64,000 nucleotides of DNA from Aedes albopictus (GCF_035046485.1 NC_085136.1:157344754-157408753), one strand, 5' to 3'; counted from the first letter of the stretch, positions 43,300-54,267 are shown. Translations and numbers: made by a program. Notes: generated by a model from the letters alone, not told the origin.

Positions 43300-46200
43300 T
43301 TTATTTGTTCCACATCATTAAGACAAGACATAATCAACAATAGTACGCCACAATACTCGGTTTGTGGCTGCCGCTCTCCATCTTCGGTCACGCCCAATGC
43401 TCGCCAAGTCACGCTCCACCTGGTCCGCCCATCGTGCTCTCTGCGCTCCACGCCTTCTTGTGCCAACCGGATCCGTTGCAAACACCAGCTTTGCAGGGTT
43501 GTTGTCCGGCATTCTTGCAACATGCCCTGCCCACCGTATCCTTCCGGCTTTGGCCACCTTCTGGATGCTGGGTTCGCCGTAAAGTGCAGCGAGCTCGTGG
43601 TTCATCCTTCTCCGCCACACACCGTTCTCCTGCACACCGCCGAAGATCGTTCTTAGCACGCGTCGCTCGAAAACTCCGAGTGCTTGTAGGTCCTCCTCGA
43701 GCATGGTCCATGTCTCGTGCCCGTAGAGGATTACCGGTCTTATTAACGTTTTGTACATGGTGCATTTGGTGCGTGGTTGAATCTTTTTCGACCGCAGTTT
43801 CTTCTGGAGCCCGTAGTAGGCCCGACTTCCGCTGATGATGCGCCTCCGAATTTCACGGCTCACGTTGTTGTCAGCCGTCAGTAAGGATCCGAGGTAGACG
43901 AATTCCTCCAGCACCTCGAAAGTATCCCCGTCTATCGTAACATTACTACCCAGACGGATCCGGTCTTGTTCGGTTCCGCCTACCAGCATGTACTTTGTTT
44001 TTGAGGCATTCACCACCAGTCCGACCTTTGCTGCTTCGCGTTTCAGGCGGGTGTACAGTTCTGCCACCGTTCCAAATGTTCTAGCGATAATGTCCATGTC
44101 GTCCGCAAAGCACAAAAATTGACCGGATTTTGTGAAAATCGTTCCCCGGCTGTTGAGCCCGGCTCGTCGCATCACACCTTCCAGCGCGATGTTGAAAAGT
44201 AGACATGAGAGTCCGTCACCTTGTCGCAGTCCCCGGCGAGATACGAATGAACTGGATAGTTCACCCGAAACCCTTACGCAGTTTTGCACACCGTCCATCG
44301 TTGCTTTAATCAGTCTAGTCAGCTTCCCAGGAAAGCCGTTTTCGTCCATGATTCTCCATAGCTCTGCGCGGTCGATACTATCGTATGCCGCTTTGAAGTC
44401 GATGAACAGGTGGTGCGTTGGGACCTGGTATTCACGGCATTTCTGGAGGATTTGCCGTACGGTAAAGATCTGGTCCGTTGTCGACCGGCCGTCGATGAAG
44501 CCGGCTTGATAACTTCCCACGAACTCATTTGTTTTAGGTGACAGACGACGGAAGATGATCTGGGATAGCACTTTGTAGGCAGCATTCAAAATAGTGATCG
44601 CCCTGAAGTTCTCACATTCCAAATGGTCGCCTTTCTTGTGGATGGGGCAGATTACCCCATCCTTCCACTCCTCCGGTAGCTGTTCGGTTTCCCAGATCCT
44701 GACTATCAGCCGATGCAGACAGGTGGCCAACTTTTCTGGGCCCATCTTGATGAGTTCAGCTGCGATACCATCCTTACCAGCTGCTTTGTTGGTTTTGAGC
44801 TGGTGAATGGCATCCTTAACTTCCCTCAGCGTGGGAGTTGGTTCATTTCCGTCCTCCGCTGCATTGGCGTCGTTATTTCCTCCGTTGCCGTGGGCTCCCG
44901 TGCCTACGCTCTCCACGCCGTTCAGGTGCTGATTGAAGTGCTGCTTCCACCTTTCGATCACCTCACGCCCGTCCGTCAAGAGGCCTCCGTCTTTATCCCT
45001 GCATATTTCGGCTCGCGGCACGAAGCCGTTGCGGGATGCGTTGAGTTTCTGATAGAACTTCCGTGTTTCTTGGGAACGGCACAGCAGTTCCATTTCTTCA
45101 CACTCCGCTTCTTCCAGGCGGCGCTTTTTCTCCCGAAAGAGGCGGGTCTGCTGTTTCCGCTTCTGTTTGTAACGTTCCACGTTCTGTCGAGTCCCTTGCT
45201 GCAGCATTACCGCCCTCGCTGCGTTCTTCTCCTCCAAAACCGTTCTGCACTCTTCGTCGAACCATTCGTTTCGTCGATTCCGTTCCACGTACCCGATGGT
45301 GCTCTCGGCTGCGTCGTTGATGGCTGCTTTCACTGTACTCCAGCAGTCTTCTAGAGGGGCCTCATCGAGCTCGCCATCGTCTGGCAACGCGGCTTCGAGA
45401 TTCTGCGCGTATGCTGAGGCGACATCCGGTTGCTTCAGTCGCTCTAGGTTGTACCGTGGCGGTCGCCGGTACCGTACATTGTTGATGACGGAGAGTTTTG
45501 GGCGCAGTTTGACCATCACCAGATAGTGGTCGGAGTCGATGTTGGCGCCACGATAGGTCCTGACGTCGATAATGTCGGAGAAGTGCCGTCCGTTAATCAG
45601 AACGTGGTCGATTTGAGATTCCGTCTGCTGTGGTGATCTCCAGGTGTAACGATAAGGGAGACTGTGTTGGAAAAAGGTGCTACGTATGGCCATATTTTTG
45701 GAGGCGGCGAAATCAATGAGTCGTAGGCCGTTTTCGTTCGTTTGCTGGTGGGCGCTAAACTTACCAATCGTCGGTCTGAATTCCTCCTCCTGGCCTACCT
45801 GAGCGTTCAAATCTCCTATGATGATCTTGACGTCGTGGCTTGGGCAGCGGTCGTACTCGCGTTCGAGCTGCGCGTAAAATGCGTCCTTGTCATCATCAGT
45901 ACTTCCGGAGTGTGGGCTGTGCACGTTTATTATGCTGAAGTTGAAGAATCGGCCCTTGATCCTCAACCTGCACATTCTTTCGTCGATCGGCCACCAACCG
46001 ATCACGCGCCTCTGCATATCACCCATCACGATGAAAGCTGTTCCCAGCTCGCGTGTGTTGCCGCAGCTCTGGTAGATGGTATGATTACCTCTAAACGTTC
46101 GCACCATGGATCCTGTCCAACACACCTCCTGCAGCGCTACGATGCCGAACCCGCGGTCCTTCAGTAGATCGGCGAGTATGCGGGTGCTCCCAATGAAGTT

Positions 46201-46530
46201 GAGAGATCGGCAGTTCCACGTACCGAGTTTCCAATCGCAAGTCCTTTTTGTTCGCTGGGGTCGTTGCCGTTGGTCTCGGTTCGTATTATTCTGTTGCTGA
46301 TTTTCCGTTACAATGGGTTTTTACGGCTGGCTCGTAGGGCCTGACACCAACCCCCTACTTTCCGGAGGACCATAGTGCACAGTTGAGCTTAGAGTCCTTC
46401 CCTAGCACTCGAACGTAGATCAGCCGCCCCTAACATGGGGATCAGACGCTGTTGTGAGCCGCTCCTCCTGGAGAACAGACGCTCAGGTTTGCCGAAGCAA
46501 ACCCCCCCTTCCCTGTCAGCCTACGACCAA
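43300..46530 (-). mobile_element. RTE-clade (JAM1-like) retrotransposon, nearly intact
   Basis: It runs from the 5' leader (about 46530 down to 46320: cagccgcccctaacatgggg etc.) through a single long ORF to about 43300. The decayed copies at 10830-15650 and 21520-28050 are relatives. It is antisense to the DIP gene, in its 26-kb intron, about 600 bp upstream of the exon at 47133. Exact ends and TSD were not resolved. Confidence 0.85.
43318..46125 (-). CDS. RTE endonuclease-reverse transcriptase
   Basis: An open frame of 935 codons from 46125. It is also open upstream to about 46319, with TCDWKLGTWNCRSLNF and FGIVALQEVCWTG in frame; these are the start of the AP-type endonuclease, so the true protein is about 1000 residues. 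Endonuclease motifs are LQEVCW, GDLNAQVG, IDHVLING and SDHYLV. RT motifs are NKAAGKDGIAAELIK, FRAITILNAAYKVLS, YQAGFIDGRSTTDQ, FIDFKAAYDSIDR, RGLRQGDGLSCLLFN and the active-site FADDMDII. The C-terminal part contains LRTIFGG and IRWAGHVARM, usual for RTE. No ATG precedes the endonuclease start, so initiation is unclear. All key residues are present, and it could be active or only recently dead. It acts in target-primed reverse transcription. Confidence 0.88.
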   Translation of the reverse strand: MCWTGSMVRTFRGNHTIYQSCGNTRELGTAFIVMGDMQRRVIGWWPIDERMCRLRIKGRFFNFSIINVHSPHSGSTDDDKDAFYAQLEREYDRCPSHDVKIIIGDLNAQVGQEEEFRPTIGKFSAHQQTNENGLRLIDFAASKNMAIRSTFFQHSLPYRYTWRSPQQTESQIDHVLINGRHFSDIIDVRTYRGANIDSDHYLVMVKLRPKLSVINNVRYRRPPRYNLERLKQPDVASAYAQNLEAALPDDGELDEAPLEDCWSTVKAAINDAAESTIGYVERNRRNEWFDEECRTVLEEKNAARAVMLQQGTRQNVERYKQKRKQQTRLFREKKRRLEEAECEEMELLCRSQETRKFYQKLNASRNGFVPRAEICRDKDGGLLTDGREVIERWKQHFNQHLNGVESVGTGAHGNGGNNDANAAEDGNEPTPTLREVKDAIHQLKTNKAAGKDGIAAELIKMGPEKLATCLHRLIVRIWETEQLPEEWKDGVICPIHKKGDHLECENFRAITILNAAYKVLSQIIFRRLSPKTNEFVGSYQAGFIDGRSTTDQIFTVRQILQKCREYQVPTHHLFIDFKAAYDSIDRAELWRIMDENGFPGKLTRLIKATMDGVQNCVRVSGELSSSFVSRRGLRQGDGLSCLLFNIALEGVMRRAGLNSRGTIFTKSGQFLCFADDMDIIARTFGTVAELYTRLKREAAKVGLVVNASKTKYMLVGGTEQDRIRLGSNVTIDGDTFEVLEEFVYLGSLLTADNNVSREIRRRIISGSRAYYGLQKKLRSKKIQPRTKCTMYKTLIRPVILYGHETWTMLEEDLQALGVFERRVLRTIFGGVQENGVWRRRMNHELAALYGEPSIQKVAKAGRIRWAGHVARMPDNNPAKLVFATDPVGTRRRGAQRARWADQVERDLASIGRDRRWRAAATNRVLWRTIVDYVLS

Positions 46531-47132
46531 ATGCATGATTTGCATGAGTTAGTTATTGTTGACTTAGTGTTATCATGAATGTGATGTTGAACTAAATAAA
46601 TTAAATGAATTGTAGGTGGATTGATTCCGTTTGGATATTTTTTGCCATCTCTGAAACTTTAGCTGTTGTCCTCTGAACGATCCCATCACGTTCCGACAAT
46701 AGCGGTAACAGTTATGCTCCTATTGTATTCCCACACACCAGACCAAAAACAAACAATCCAAAACGCTGAATACTCTAAGTATTAACATTCTAGAAATTAA
46801 TTCTACTATCCCTTTCACAACGACTTGGATAATGGATTCCGCACTCTTTGCTAGATTGCGCAGCTAGTACCTACCGCCACGCCGTCGACATTTCAGTACT
46901 TACTCTCGCTCTAGTATGGTATGGGCTGGTGCACCCATGTGCCATTGTTTTCATCGCACTTTCTATGAACGACGACGGTTGTACAGATCACAATCGACAC
47001 GTGTGGAGATTATGAAACTTTGGGAGTCCGTATGTGATGCCGCTTGGTTGGGACCTATTAGGTTAATATCTTCCTACTAATAAAGGGATTTCTCTGCTTT
47101 CTTCCTTTCTTCTCTACATGCATTCACCGCAG
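46531..47132 (+). other. Intron end before DIP exon
   Basis: Unique-looking sequence. The tract tgctttcttcctttcttctc (about 47095-47114) precedes the acceptor cgcag at 47128-47132. Confidence 0.5.
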
Positions 47133-47203
47133 AAATGGAGCTCCAGAAAAAGACTAAATCAGCACATAGACTGAATAGCGTCGAAGATACCTCTGTAAAT
47201 GAT
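47133..47203 (+). CDS. DIP/lachesin-type protein, linker exon after Ig3
   Basis: The 71-bp exon reads (E)MELQKKTKSAHRLNSVEDTS, then VND. It joins to the Ig3 exon in phase 1, giving RLYEMELQKK, the normal DIP transition from the last Ig strand to the low-complexity membrane-proximal stalk. The acceptor is ..ccgcag|AA, the donor gat|gtaagta (phase 0 out), both strong. It is short and has no domain of its own. Confidence 0.82.
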
Positions 47204-47670
47204 GTAAGTATGGTAGATAACAATTATTGTTTAGAATTGTTTAGAAGAACAGCAAAAAAGACATAAAAAATTTGATAGAACTGGTGTATTTGATTTTGAA
47301 ATTCCTGACAGATTTTGAGGAAAAATTTTCGAAGGCGATTCTGGTGGAAACCCTATATGAATTCAAACGAGTGAATTGAATGATTCACGATCCTGCCAGC
47401 TGCTTTTCGTTCGAAAAGTTCACCCGACAAAAATCCAAATCTCCGAAATTAATGAACTCCAAACTTCTTTGGAATTCCGCTTTGGCGATGGTCCAACTTA
47501 ATACCCGAACCGATTGGTTGGCTTAATTAGCAAACAGTTCGATATCTTTTCACCATGCCAGATAATTCCGTCTGGGACCTGATCTCCATAATAATGACTC
47601 TTTCTCTCTCACTTTCTCCATCTCTTGCAATTGTTCTAATTTCTCCCGCCTGAATAAAAACAATGACCAG

Positions 47671-48086
47671 GAAATCAACTCAACGCCCAACATTGACCAA
47701 CCCGAGGAGAATAATAAAATCCACAAAAACGGCCGACTGTACAAGGGTCTGCAGAGCAGTGAGCACAACGTGATGAGCTCAGGAGCAGTCGGCAGCAGCA
47801 GTAGTAGTCATCAACTCTTCCATCCGTTCCATCTGCACCATCGGCCCCATCAATCATCCGGCGGATGGTCCGGCGGGGCAAAGCTGTTAATTGTCCTGCT
47901 GGTGCACCTACGCCAACTGCTGATCCGGCTGGTGAGGCTAGCGTTCCGTACGGTGCACACTGGCTCGTGCTGTTGCAGGATAATCTTCCGAAGTTGGACG
48001 GGCGGTGGCTCGTCATCGGTTCTGTTATACTCGTCGTTGTGATTTTTGCTGTTACTTCTGCTGATAGGTGTGCATTCGAGCGTTGA
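47671..48086 (+). CDS. DIP/lachesin-type protein, C-terminal exon
   Basis: The acceptor ..gaccag|GAA follows a long pyrimidine tract (47578-47650). In phase 0 the frame reads EINSTPNIDQPEENNKIHKN, then GRLYKGLQSSEHNVMSSGAV, a Ser/His-rich stalk, and in the same frame ends at 48042. That end (SSSVLLYSSL) has no clear anchor. Another frame, open to 48086, ends DGRWLVIGSVILVVVIFAVT, a good hydrophobic C-terminal signal of the kind removed when a GPI anchor is added, as expected for DIPs. A 47-nt segment with gtgagg at 47932 and ttgcag at 47978 would, if spliced, join the two frames exactly (phase 0 to 0). Alternatively an indel separates them. AATAAA at 48086-48091 overlaps the second stop. The exon is certain; its 3' half is not. 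Confidence 0.75.
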
Positions 48087-48957
48087 ATAAAGGCTGCTAG
48101 TTGTTGGGATAATGTGAATACTGTAAGCAAGTTGTAAGTATACATGTTTGTTTATTACTATGTACGCTTTTTGCTTTCATTAGTTATTTTAATCCATTAA
48201 ACATTAGCAAACTCGACAAACTAAATGCCAAATTATTTATGAAAGCTGTTCCAACAGTCAACTTACTACATTAAACTCCATGTATTAAACATATACAGCA
48301 TTTTCAGCTCTGGGATCGAGTCCTACTTTCGACATACAGACATACCTTGATATAACCTAACTCGATACAACGTACCTTTTACCTCGATATAACGTATCTT
48401 TTTTGTTTACAACTTTTTGTTATTTAAACAATACGTGTGATTAACGGAATAGTTTATATGACATAAAATTGCTCCAAAAAAACCAAGCCTGCTACCCAAC
48501 CCATACGGTCACTTTCGCAGTGTATGAGTTTTTAGGATGCACAACTTGAAATTTATCGTACAAATTGGTACGAAGGTTATCAGAATCTATTGAATTTTTT
48601 TTTTCAGAGGTAGGGTTTATACATATATGAACAAAAAACTAAATTGATAAAAATCAAGGTTGCCTAATTTTCCGGAAAACTCTAGTGGAAAACGAACATT
48701 TTCCACAGACTCCATCTCCACCTACTTTGAAAAATCATAACTCAAGAACGAAGCATCGTAGACACATATTTTTTTTTTTGTTTTGTGAAATCATAAGCAA
48801 TTTTTTTCAGCAATTAAAAAAACCAAAATGAAAATTTTCTACTGTCAAGGAAAATCGGTTGGAAAAGTCGGAAAAACTATTTTCAAAGTTCGGAAAGTTC
48901 GAGCTCGCTTGGAAGTTAACCATCAATGTTAACTTCTTTTCCCGATCAGCCTAGATA
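48087..48957 (+). other. Downstream of DIP gene: possible 3' UTR and AT-rich DNA
   Basis: AATAAA at 48086-48091 is a candidate poly(A) signal. A B-box-like fragment (tgggatcgagtcctactttc, 48313-48332) is the remains of the SINE family seen at 18555. No gene recognised. Confidence 0.45.
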
Positions 48958-49380
48958 CAGGGGATGGCCAAAATGTTTGGGATAGGCACCTTTTTTTTCT
49001 CTCAAAAATATTCAACATGCTGTAACTTTTCATAGAGTGCATCAAAAATTCTCAAATTTTGACTGTTTGTCATCCTATTATATGTGCATCACAGGTACAA
49101 ATTTGGGCTCGATTGGTTAATCTTCCGCGAAGCTAGAACCATGCGGCCACATTTTATAGATAACTCGCTTCCATTGCTACGTCAAGAGAGTTTCATTGTG
49201 GTTTTGTACCTACAACGCCCTCCATTGTGGTATACCATAACTATTGCTTTGAAAGAAGCTTGTCCTCTGCGGTCTGTGCGGACCACAAGAGGTATTCCTG
49301 AATGGAACTCTGGTCTGTTCAAGTTCAAAATATCTTCGGATAAACCAGTCTTTTGTATAGTTACGGATCTTTAGCTTCCG
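48956..49380. mobile_element. Half of the CAGGGG-ATGGCC palindromic element
   Basis: From TA at 48956-48957 the sequence caggggatggccaaaatgtttgggatagg follows the left arm of the element at 61500-62373 for about 190 bases. The matching right end is absent, so the copy is truncated. The plus frame 49084-49374 is not a supported gene. Confidence 0.6.
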
Positions 49381-49659
49381 CCAGAGAATTATAGCTATAT
49401 AGTTGACTTAGTGGGCACTAAAACGCTCTGCTTACATCAAATCTCCAGGAGCAAATGGTGTTTTGTCCTATTTTTCTCCAGAGGAATTTGAGTATTTCAA
49501 ACATGTTTTGAACTCTTGTAATTTTCTATGGGATATTTTCAGGGCGTGAAATTACTCCATAGATAGTAGGAGCAATAATCAGTTTTTTGGAGACCTGCAA
49601 CCGCGACACCCAACCTTGCGGTTTTGTCTGAGACACCGAAAGGACCATCAGTCCTCCAT

Positions 49660-51102
49660 AGTAATATTGACTCGGATCATTATCTTGTAGCCGCAAAAAT
49701 TCAGGCGCAATTATCCAGCGTCACGAGTTCAAGAAACAAGAGGACGATGCGCTTCAATATCCAGCCCTTGTCAGCCGAAGGGGTTGCATAGTACCATCAG
49801 AAGCTAGACGAGAGGATAGGAGAGACCAACGGATCTGGTGATGTCAACAGCTTATGGAGAGTTATCCACGAAGCAGTGAAAATAACAGTACAAGAGGTGA
49901 TGGGTACCGCTCAGCGACGCCAACGTAATGGTTTTTTTTTTTTTCGAGGACTGCCAACGAGTGACGAACAAAGAGAATGCCTCCAGAAGTCGAATGCTAG
50001 TCGCCTGTAACCGGCAGAACAGGGAGCGGTACTGGGTGGCAAGAGCAGCAGAGAAATGAATCCACCGTAGAAAAAACGGCAACACAAAGAGAGTGTTATT
50101 GCTGAAGCGCAGGAAAGTATGGACATGAACGATATGCGGAGGTTTTATGCAACTGTCAATGGCGCGCAGCACAAGACTGCGCCAGTGCCCGCCATGTGCA
50201 ATGACCGGGAAGGAAATTTGCTGACAGACAAAACAATCACCATTGTCAGGTGGAAGGAGCATTTCGAAGATTTGTTGAATGGTAGCAGCGAAGGAGCACC
50301 CAGGAACAGGATTAACATAATGGATGATGATCAAGCAGTAGAATCACCAACACAGGATGAGGTTAAAAAGGCCCTTAAAGAGCTGAAAAACAGCAAGGCT
50401 GCTGGGAAGGATGAGATCCCGGTTGAACTTCGTAAGCACGCAAGCTACATTTTTCAATCCATCAGATTATTATAAAGATTTGGGAGGATGAAGAATTGCC
50501 CACCAGCTGGTTGGATGGCCTCATATGCCCAATCTACAAGAAAGGGTAAAGACTGGAGTGTGCCAATTACAGAAGGATTACCCTTTTAAATTCGGCATAT
50601 AACATACTGTCGAGTGTGCTCAGGACACTGTCCTGTTCAACAGACTGTGACTTCTTGAAAAGTTTTCGTCGGCGAATGCCAGGCTGGTTTTCGTGAGGGC
50701 TGATCAACGACGGATCAAATGTTTATCCTGCGGATGATCCTAGATAAATTTCGGGAATATAACTCATTGGCCGCTCATTGATTTTAAAGCAGCACACCAT
50801 TCAGTGAAAAGAAATGAGCTTTGGCAGATAATTTCAGAACATGGTTTTCCGGCGAAACTAATTAGGCTGATACGCGCAACGCTGGATGGATCAAAATCTA
50901 GTATTCGGATCGCGGACGGAATGTCTACGTCGTTTGTGACCTTGGATGGATTGAAGCAGGGGGATGCTCTTTCAAATGTATTGTTCAACATTGCACTCGA
51001 ATGAGCGATTAGGAGGTCAGGCGTACAGAGGATTGGATCTATCATCACGCGGTCGCACATGCTCATATTGATCTCATCGGCATCGATCGTAGAGCAGTGG
51101 AG
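49660..51102 (+). pseudogene. RTE-like element, first part (endonuclease end to RT)
   Basis: In shifting frames: NIDSDHYLVAAKIQAQLSS (end of endonuclease), WRVIHEAVK, EGNLLTDKTITIVRWKEHFE, LKELKNSKAAGKDEIPVEL, KRNELWQIISEHGFPAKLIR, then GLKQGDALSNVLFNIALE. It breaks off at 51102 after the start of the FADD region (DRRAVEE), where a Copia element enters with the TSD ggaag. It is a different subfamily from the 43-46 kb element. Several frameshifts and stops make it dead. Confidence 0.75.
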
Positions 51103-51107
51103 GAAGT

Positions 51108-51331
51108 CTTGAAGGTGTGATCGGGGGACTCCAGGGCGAAAAACGTACTCGGTGGTTCAACAGTGAACAAAAAGGAACTATATTTATAACGTCTATGTTA
51201 CACGGGGTCTAGTTGAGGAATTAACCGGGCTCTTGACCAGGCTTGTTATTTTCACTAACATGGGTGTTGCTAGGCATTCCTAACAACGTGATCCAAGGGG
51301 ACGGCGACGACCGATTGCTACTACGCCAACA
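51108..51331 (-). repeat. Copia 3' LTR (224 bp)
   Basis: Direct-repeat partner of 54268-54480 plus 55083-55093. A few base differences are visible (for example 'ttgctaggcattcc' against 'ttgctaggggttcc'). Confidence 0.88.
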
Positions 51332-52434
51332 CCCCCTCTCAATCGGCCAGTCCTAGGCCTTGGCACATCTTCTCCAGATGTACCACATCTACCGGTTTGG
51401 TGGACAAATCCGCCAGTTGATTTTGTGTGTTCACTTACTTCACCGCCACTCGTCCATTGGCAATGTCCCAGGAAAATGGCAGGAAAAACTAGGTCCGGCC
51501 TGGTACACAGCATCGCGTACATCATTGTTCCCAGAAGCTCGCGGTATGGTTTCTGGGTTGCTTCATCATCCTGGGAAACGGCCAGACTCTTCTCCGTCGG
51601 GGTCTTGCAGTCCGCCATCTTGAAGCGTACCAGTAGCTTGTCGGTGCTCGCTTCTTGAGAAAGATGCATGGGGTTTGTCGACCGGTCGTACACCAGCTTC
51701 ATTCCCAGGAAACGGCTGATTTTTCCACAGTCCATCATCTTGAATGTCATACCGGGGGCTTCCTTCAGATTCAGGATCGTTTCAAGTTTCCTCCCAGTGA
51801 TGAGCAGGTTGTCCGCATAGAGGATGATGATGCTTGCTTGCTGCACACCGGCCGCGAGAATCGTCCTGATGGTGGCAAGTCTTGTAACCGGACCAATTGT
51901 CTCCTCGTAGTCGACTCCAGCCTTCTGTAGGAATCCTTTCACCACCAGTCTTGCCTTGAGTTTGACCGCATTGCCGGATGCATCATCCTTCAGTCGAAAC
52001 ACCCACTTCGATTTCAGAGGCTTCACTCCCTTTGGACACTTCGAAATTCGCCAGACCTTGTTCTCCTCCATGGAATGCAGCTCGTCTCGTACGGCAGCCA
52101 TCCACATGGCTCGGTCGGCACGCTTGGTCATCTCATCATAGGATTCAGGCACATCTGCATAAATCAATTCGCCAGAAACAGCTCTATAACCGATGAAATA
52201 ATCGAATAACTTACCGGGGAGTCGGTGCTCCCGTTCGCTATGCCTCGACGACAATTCCCTCGGAACTTCGCGTCTTTCTGTGGGCGAAGGGAGCGCATTT
52301 CCTGGTTCTTCAACTGGGTCTTGACCTTCATTGATGGCTTCTGCTTCAGATTCTCGGTTGACTTCGCCGATGACATCAACGGTGGCCGGATGGCCCCTTT
52401 CCCCCTCTTGCTCGAGCGGGAAGTGAACAGGCAA
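51280..52434 (-). pseudogene. Copia pol, C-terminal part with RT deletion
   Basis: The frame reads MTKRADRAMWMAAVRDELHS, MEENKVW, KPLKSKWVFRLK and KARLVVKGFLQKAGVDYEET, the start of a Copia RT (RVT_2). It then jumps from RTILAAGVQQ directly to IILYADNLLITGR. The residues normally between, including the MDVKTAFLNG motif, are deleted in frame. The YADN box stands where Copia has Y(V/A)DD. RNase H-side sequence (PYRELLGTMMYAMLCTRPDL) follows and then degrades (stretch after about 51450 is out of frame). The upstream 40-100 residues are the Pro/Glu-rich spacer between integrase and RT. Confidence 0.82.
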
Positions 52435-52439
52435 CGGGA

Positions 52440-53483
52440 CATCGTCATCCTATCTCATCGAAGCGTACGAACAACACGACTCATCAAAGTTGATCTTGCT
52501 TGTCCTTTCGTCCACACCTTTCAGCATTCCTTTACGGGCCATGGTCTCCAACCCGCGTTGGCCGATTTGCCCGAGTCGACGATGCCATAGGTTCCCGATT
52601 TCTACCTCGCAGTGATTTTCCTTTGCTTCCTCCAACGACAGCTCAAGCTCGTACAGTCCGCCCGGAGGTGTCCGGTGGCCAACAACTTTCCGTTTTTCTT
52701 CAAGACAGCTGCACTTCTGGAGAACCGGATATCAATGCCTGCATCGGCCATTTTCCTGACGGATATTAGGTTCTCTCGTAGTTCCGGAACGTAGAGCACA
52801 TTCTTCAAGTTGCACTGTACTCCTTTGTTGCTTACCGCATTGATTTCGCCGATCTGTTCCGCAAGCATGGCTTCTCCATCTTTTGCAACCTTGATCTCCA
52901 CGCGGCTGGTCATCTTCTTCAAAACAGCGAAAACAGCCTTCTCGCCAACCAGATGGTCGCTGCATCCGGAATCAAGCTTGAACAGGATCCGTCCAGGCTT
53001 CTTCTCCGCAACGTTTGCATCAGCCATGAAACTGACTGCATCCTTCTTCGCTGAATTTTCTTCCCGATGATGACAATCCTTCTTCATGTGACCACGGCGT
53101 CCGCATTTATGGCACTTTCCAAGGAATTCTTGCTTCTTCTTCGAATCGCTTGAAAACGCTGCCAACTTGTCTTCAACCGAATCACTCTGCCGGTCGGATC
53201 GCTTCCTTTCTTCGGCCAGTAGACGTTGCTTGACGAGGTCCAAGTTCAAGTCTTCTTCCGCTACGTTCTCCAGGGCCGTCACCAGTGGATCGAACGAGTC
53301 TGGCAGCGTCAGGAAGAGCTGTGATACCAGATCACTTTCCGCTAGCGTCGCTCCGGCCGTCTTCAACTTCCTAACAAGCCCATAGAACTCCAGAAGATGC
53401 GTCCGAACGTCTCCGCCTTCATTCATCCGAAGACGAGCCAACTGCTTCCGTATTATGGTTTCCCGAGCAGAAGAAAATAACAA
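52440..53483 (-). pseudogene. Copia gag C-terminus, protease and pre-integrase region
   Basis: From 53483: RKQLARLRMNEGGDVRTHLL and EFYGLVRKLKTAGATLAESD are the gag UBN2-type domain. CHKCGRRGHMKKDCHH is the CCHC zinc knuckle. FKLDSGCSDHLVGEKAVF is the aspartic protease active site (DSGCSDH, Copia type). NLKNVLYVPELRENLISVRK follows. Near 52600 a frame change leads to IGNLWHRRLGQIGQRGL (GAG-pre-integrase), and the integrase core is absent: the next readable part is the spacer at 52434. Confidence 0.85.
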
Positions 53484-53953
53484 GAGAATAACATATCATG
53501 ATATTTGTCTTAAATCCTGCCATACCTTGATATGCCCTTCATTAGGTGGTAATAAGAGGCAAAATAACAAAAACGAATATCAAAATTTTGTATAAATAAC
53601 ACCTAGAAAATAACAAATCATGTTATTTCAATAATGAATGCAGACCTAAAATTTCAAGTGTTGTATTTGTTATCCCAAAGTTATTGAATAACAAACTAAT
53701 AACCTTTCTTGTTATTAAATGTTCCATTTGTTCGATGATTTCATAATTTAAAAGCAAATCTTGTTCTTCGGTTATTTCCACTACTCAACAAACAAATACT
53801 ATATCAATACCAAACTCTACTCAAATACCTCCAACTGATATTGAGATGTTCTCATAACATTTCGTAGAATAACGCAGCAATAACAATTTTAGGTATTAGA
53901 GCACATGTTGCTCTTCACATGGTGTTTGTAAGGTATGCCCTTCTGCTCGGGTT
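53460..53953. mobile_element. CCCGAGCAGA-family element with 2-bp TSD, in Copia gag
   Basis: The body is 53462-53951 (490 bp): left cccgagcagaagaaaa, right inverted cccgagcagaagggca. tt on both sides. Many ataaca/tgttat repeats inside. Sister of 38303-39799. Confidence 0.8.
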
Positions 53954-54263
53954 GACTCGCCACGGACTTCTTCGCGTAGGTCGTTTCCAGACTGGTCCAT
54001 ATCTCCTTTGTGGTAGCCTTCTCCCGGACGATTTCCAGGCACTCATCCGACAGGCAACTCACCAATAACGCTTTGGAGATCCGGTCCGTTTCTTCGAATT
54101 TCAACCTTTCTGCTCCCGCTGCCGGTGCCACCTTCGTCAGCACATCCGCAACGCCCTTGGCTTCAAGGTACAGGCGTACGCGGTAACTCCAATTCTGGAA
54201 GTCTGCTCCACTTCCCTTCAGCAACGGAATGTTGCAGGATGGATCCTTCGCGGTGGTGCCCAT
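53952..54263 (-). pseudogene. Copia gag N-terminus
   Basis: The frame starts with the ATG that overlaps the primer-binding site (54263) and reads IPLLKGSGADFQNWSYRVRL, YLEAKGVADVL, KALLVSCLSDECLEIVRE and TTKEIWTSLETTYAKKS. This is the usual Copia gag (DUF4219/UBN2 type). It is cut at about 53951 by the CCCGAGCAGA element and resumes at 53461. Confidence 0.85.
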
Positions 54264-54267
54264 AACC

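Noticed and set aside
43362..45526. Several long plus-strand ORFs across the RTE element
   Set aside because: They are antisense shadows of the 935-codon RTE frame on the minus strand.
49852..50334. 160-codon minus-strand ORF
   Set aside because: Antisense shadow of the RTE-like RT pseudogene on the plus strand.
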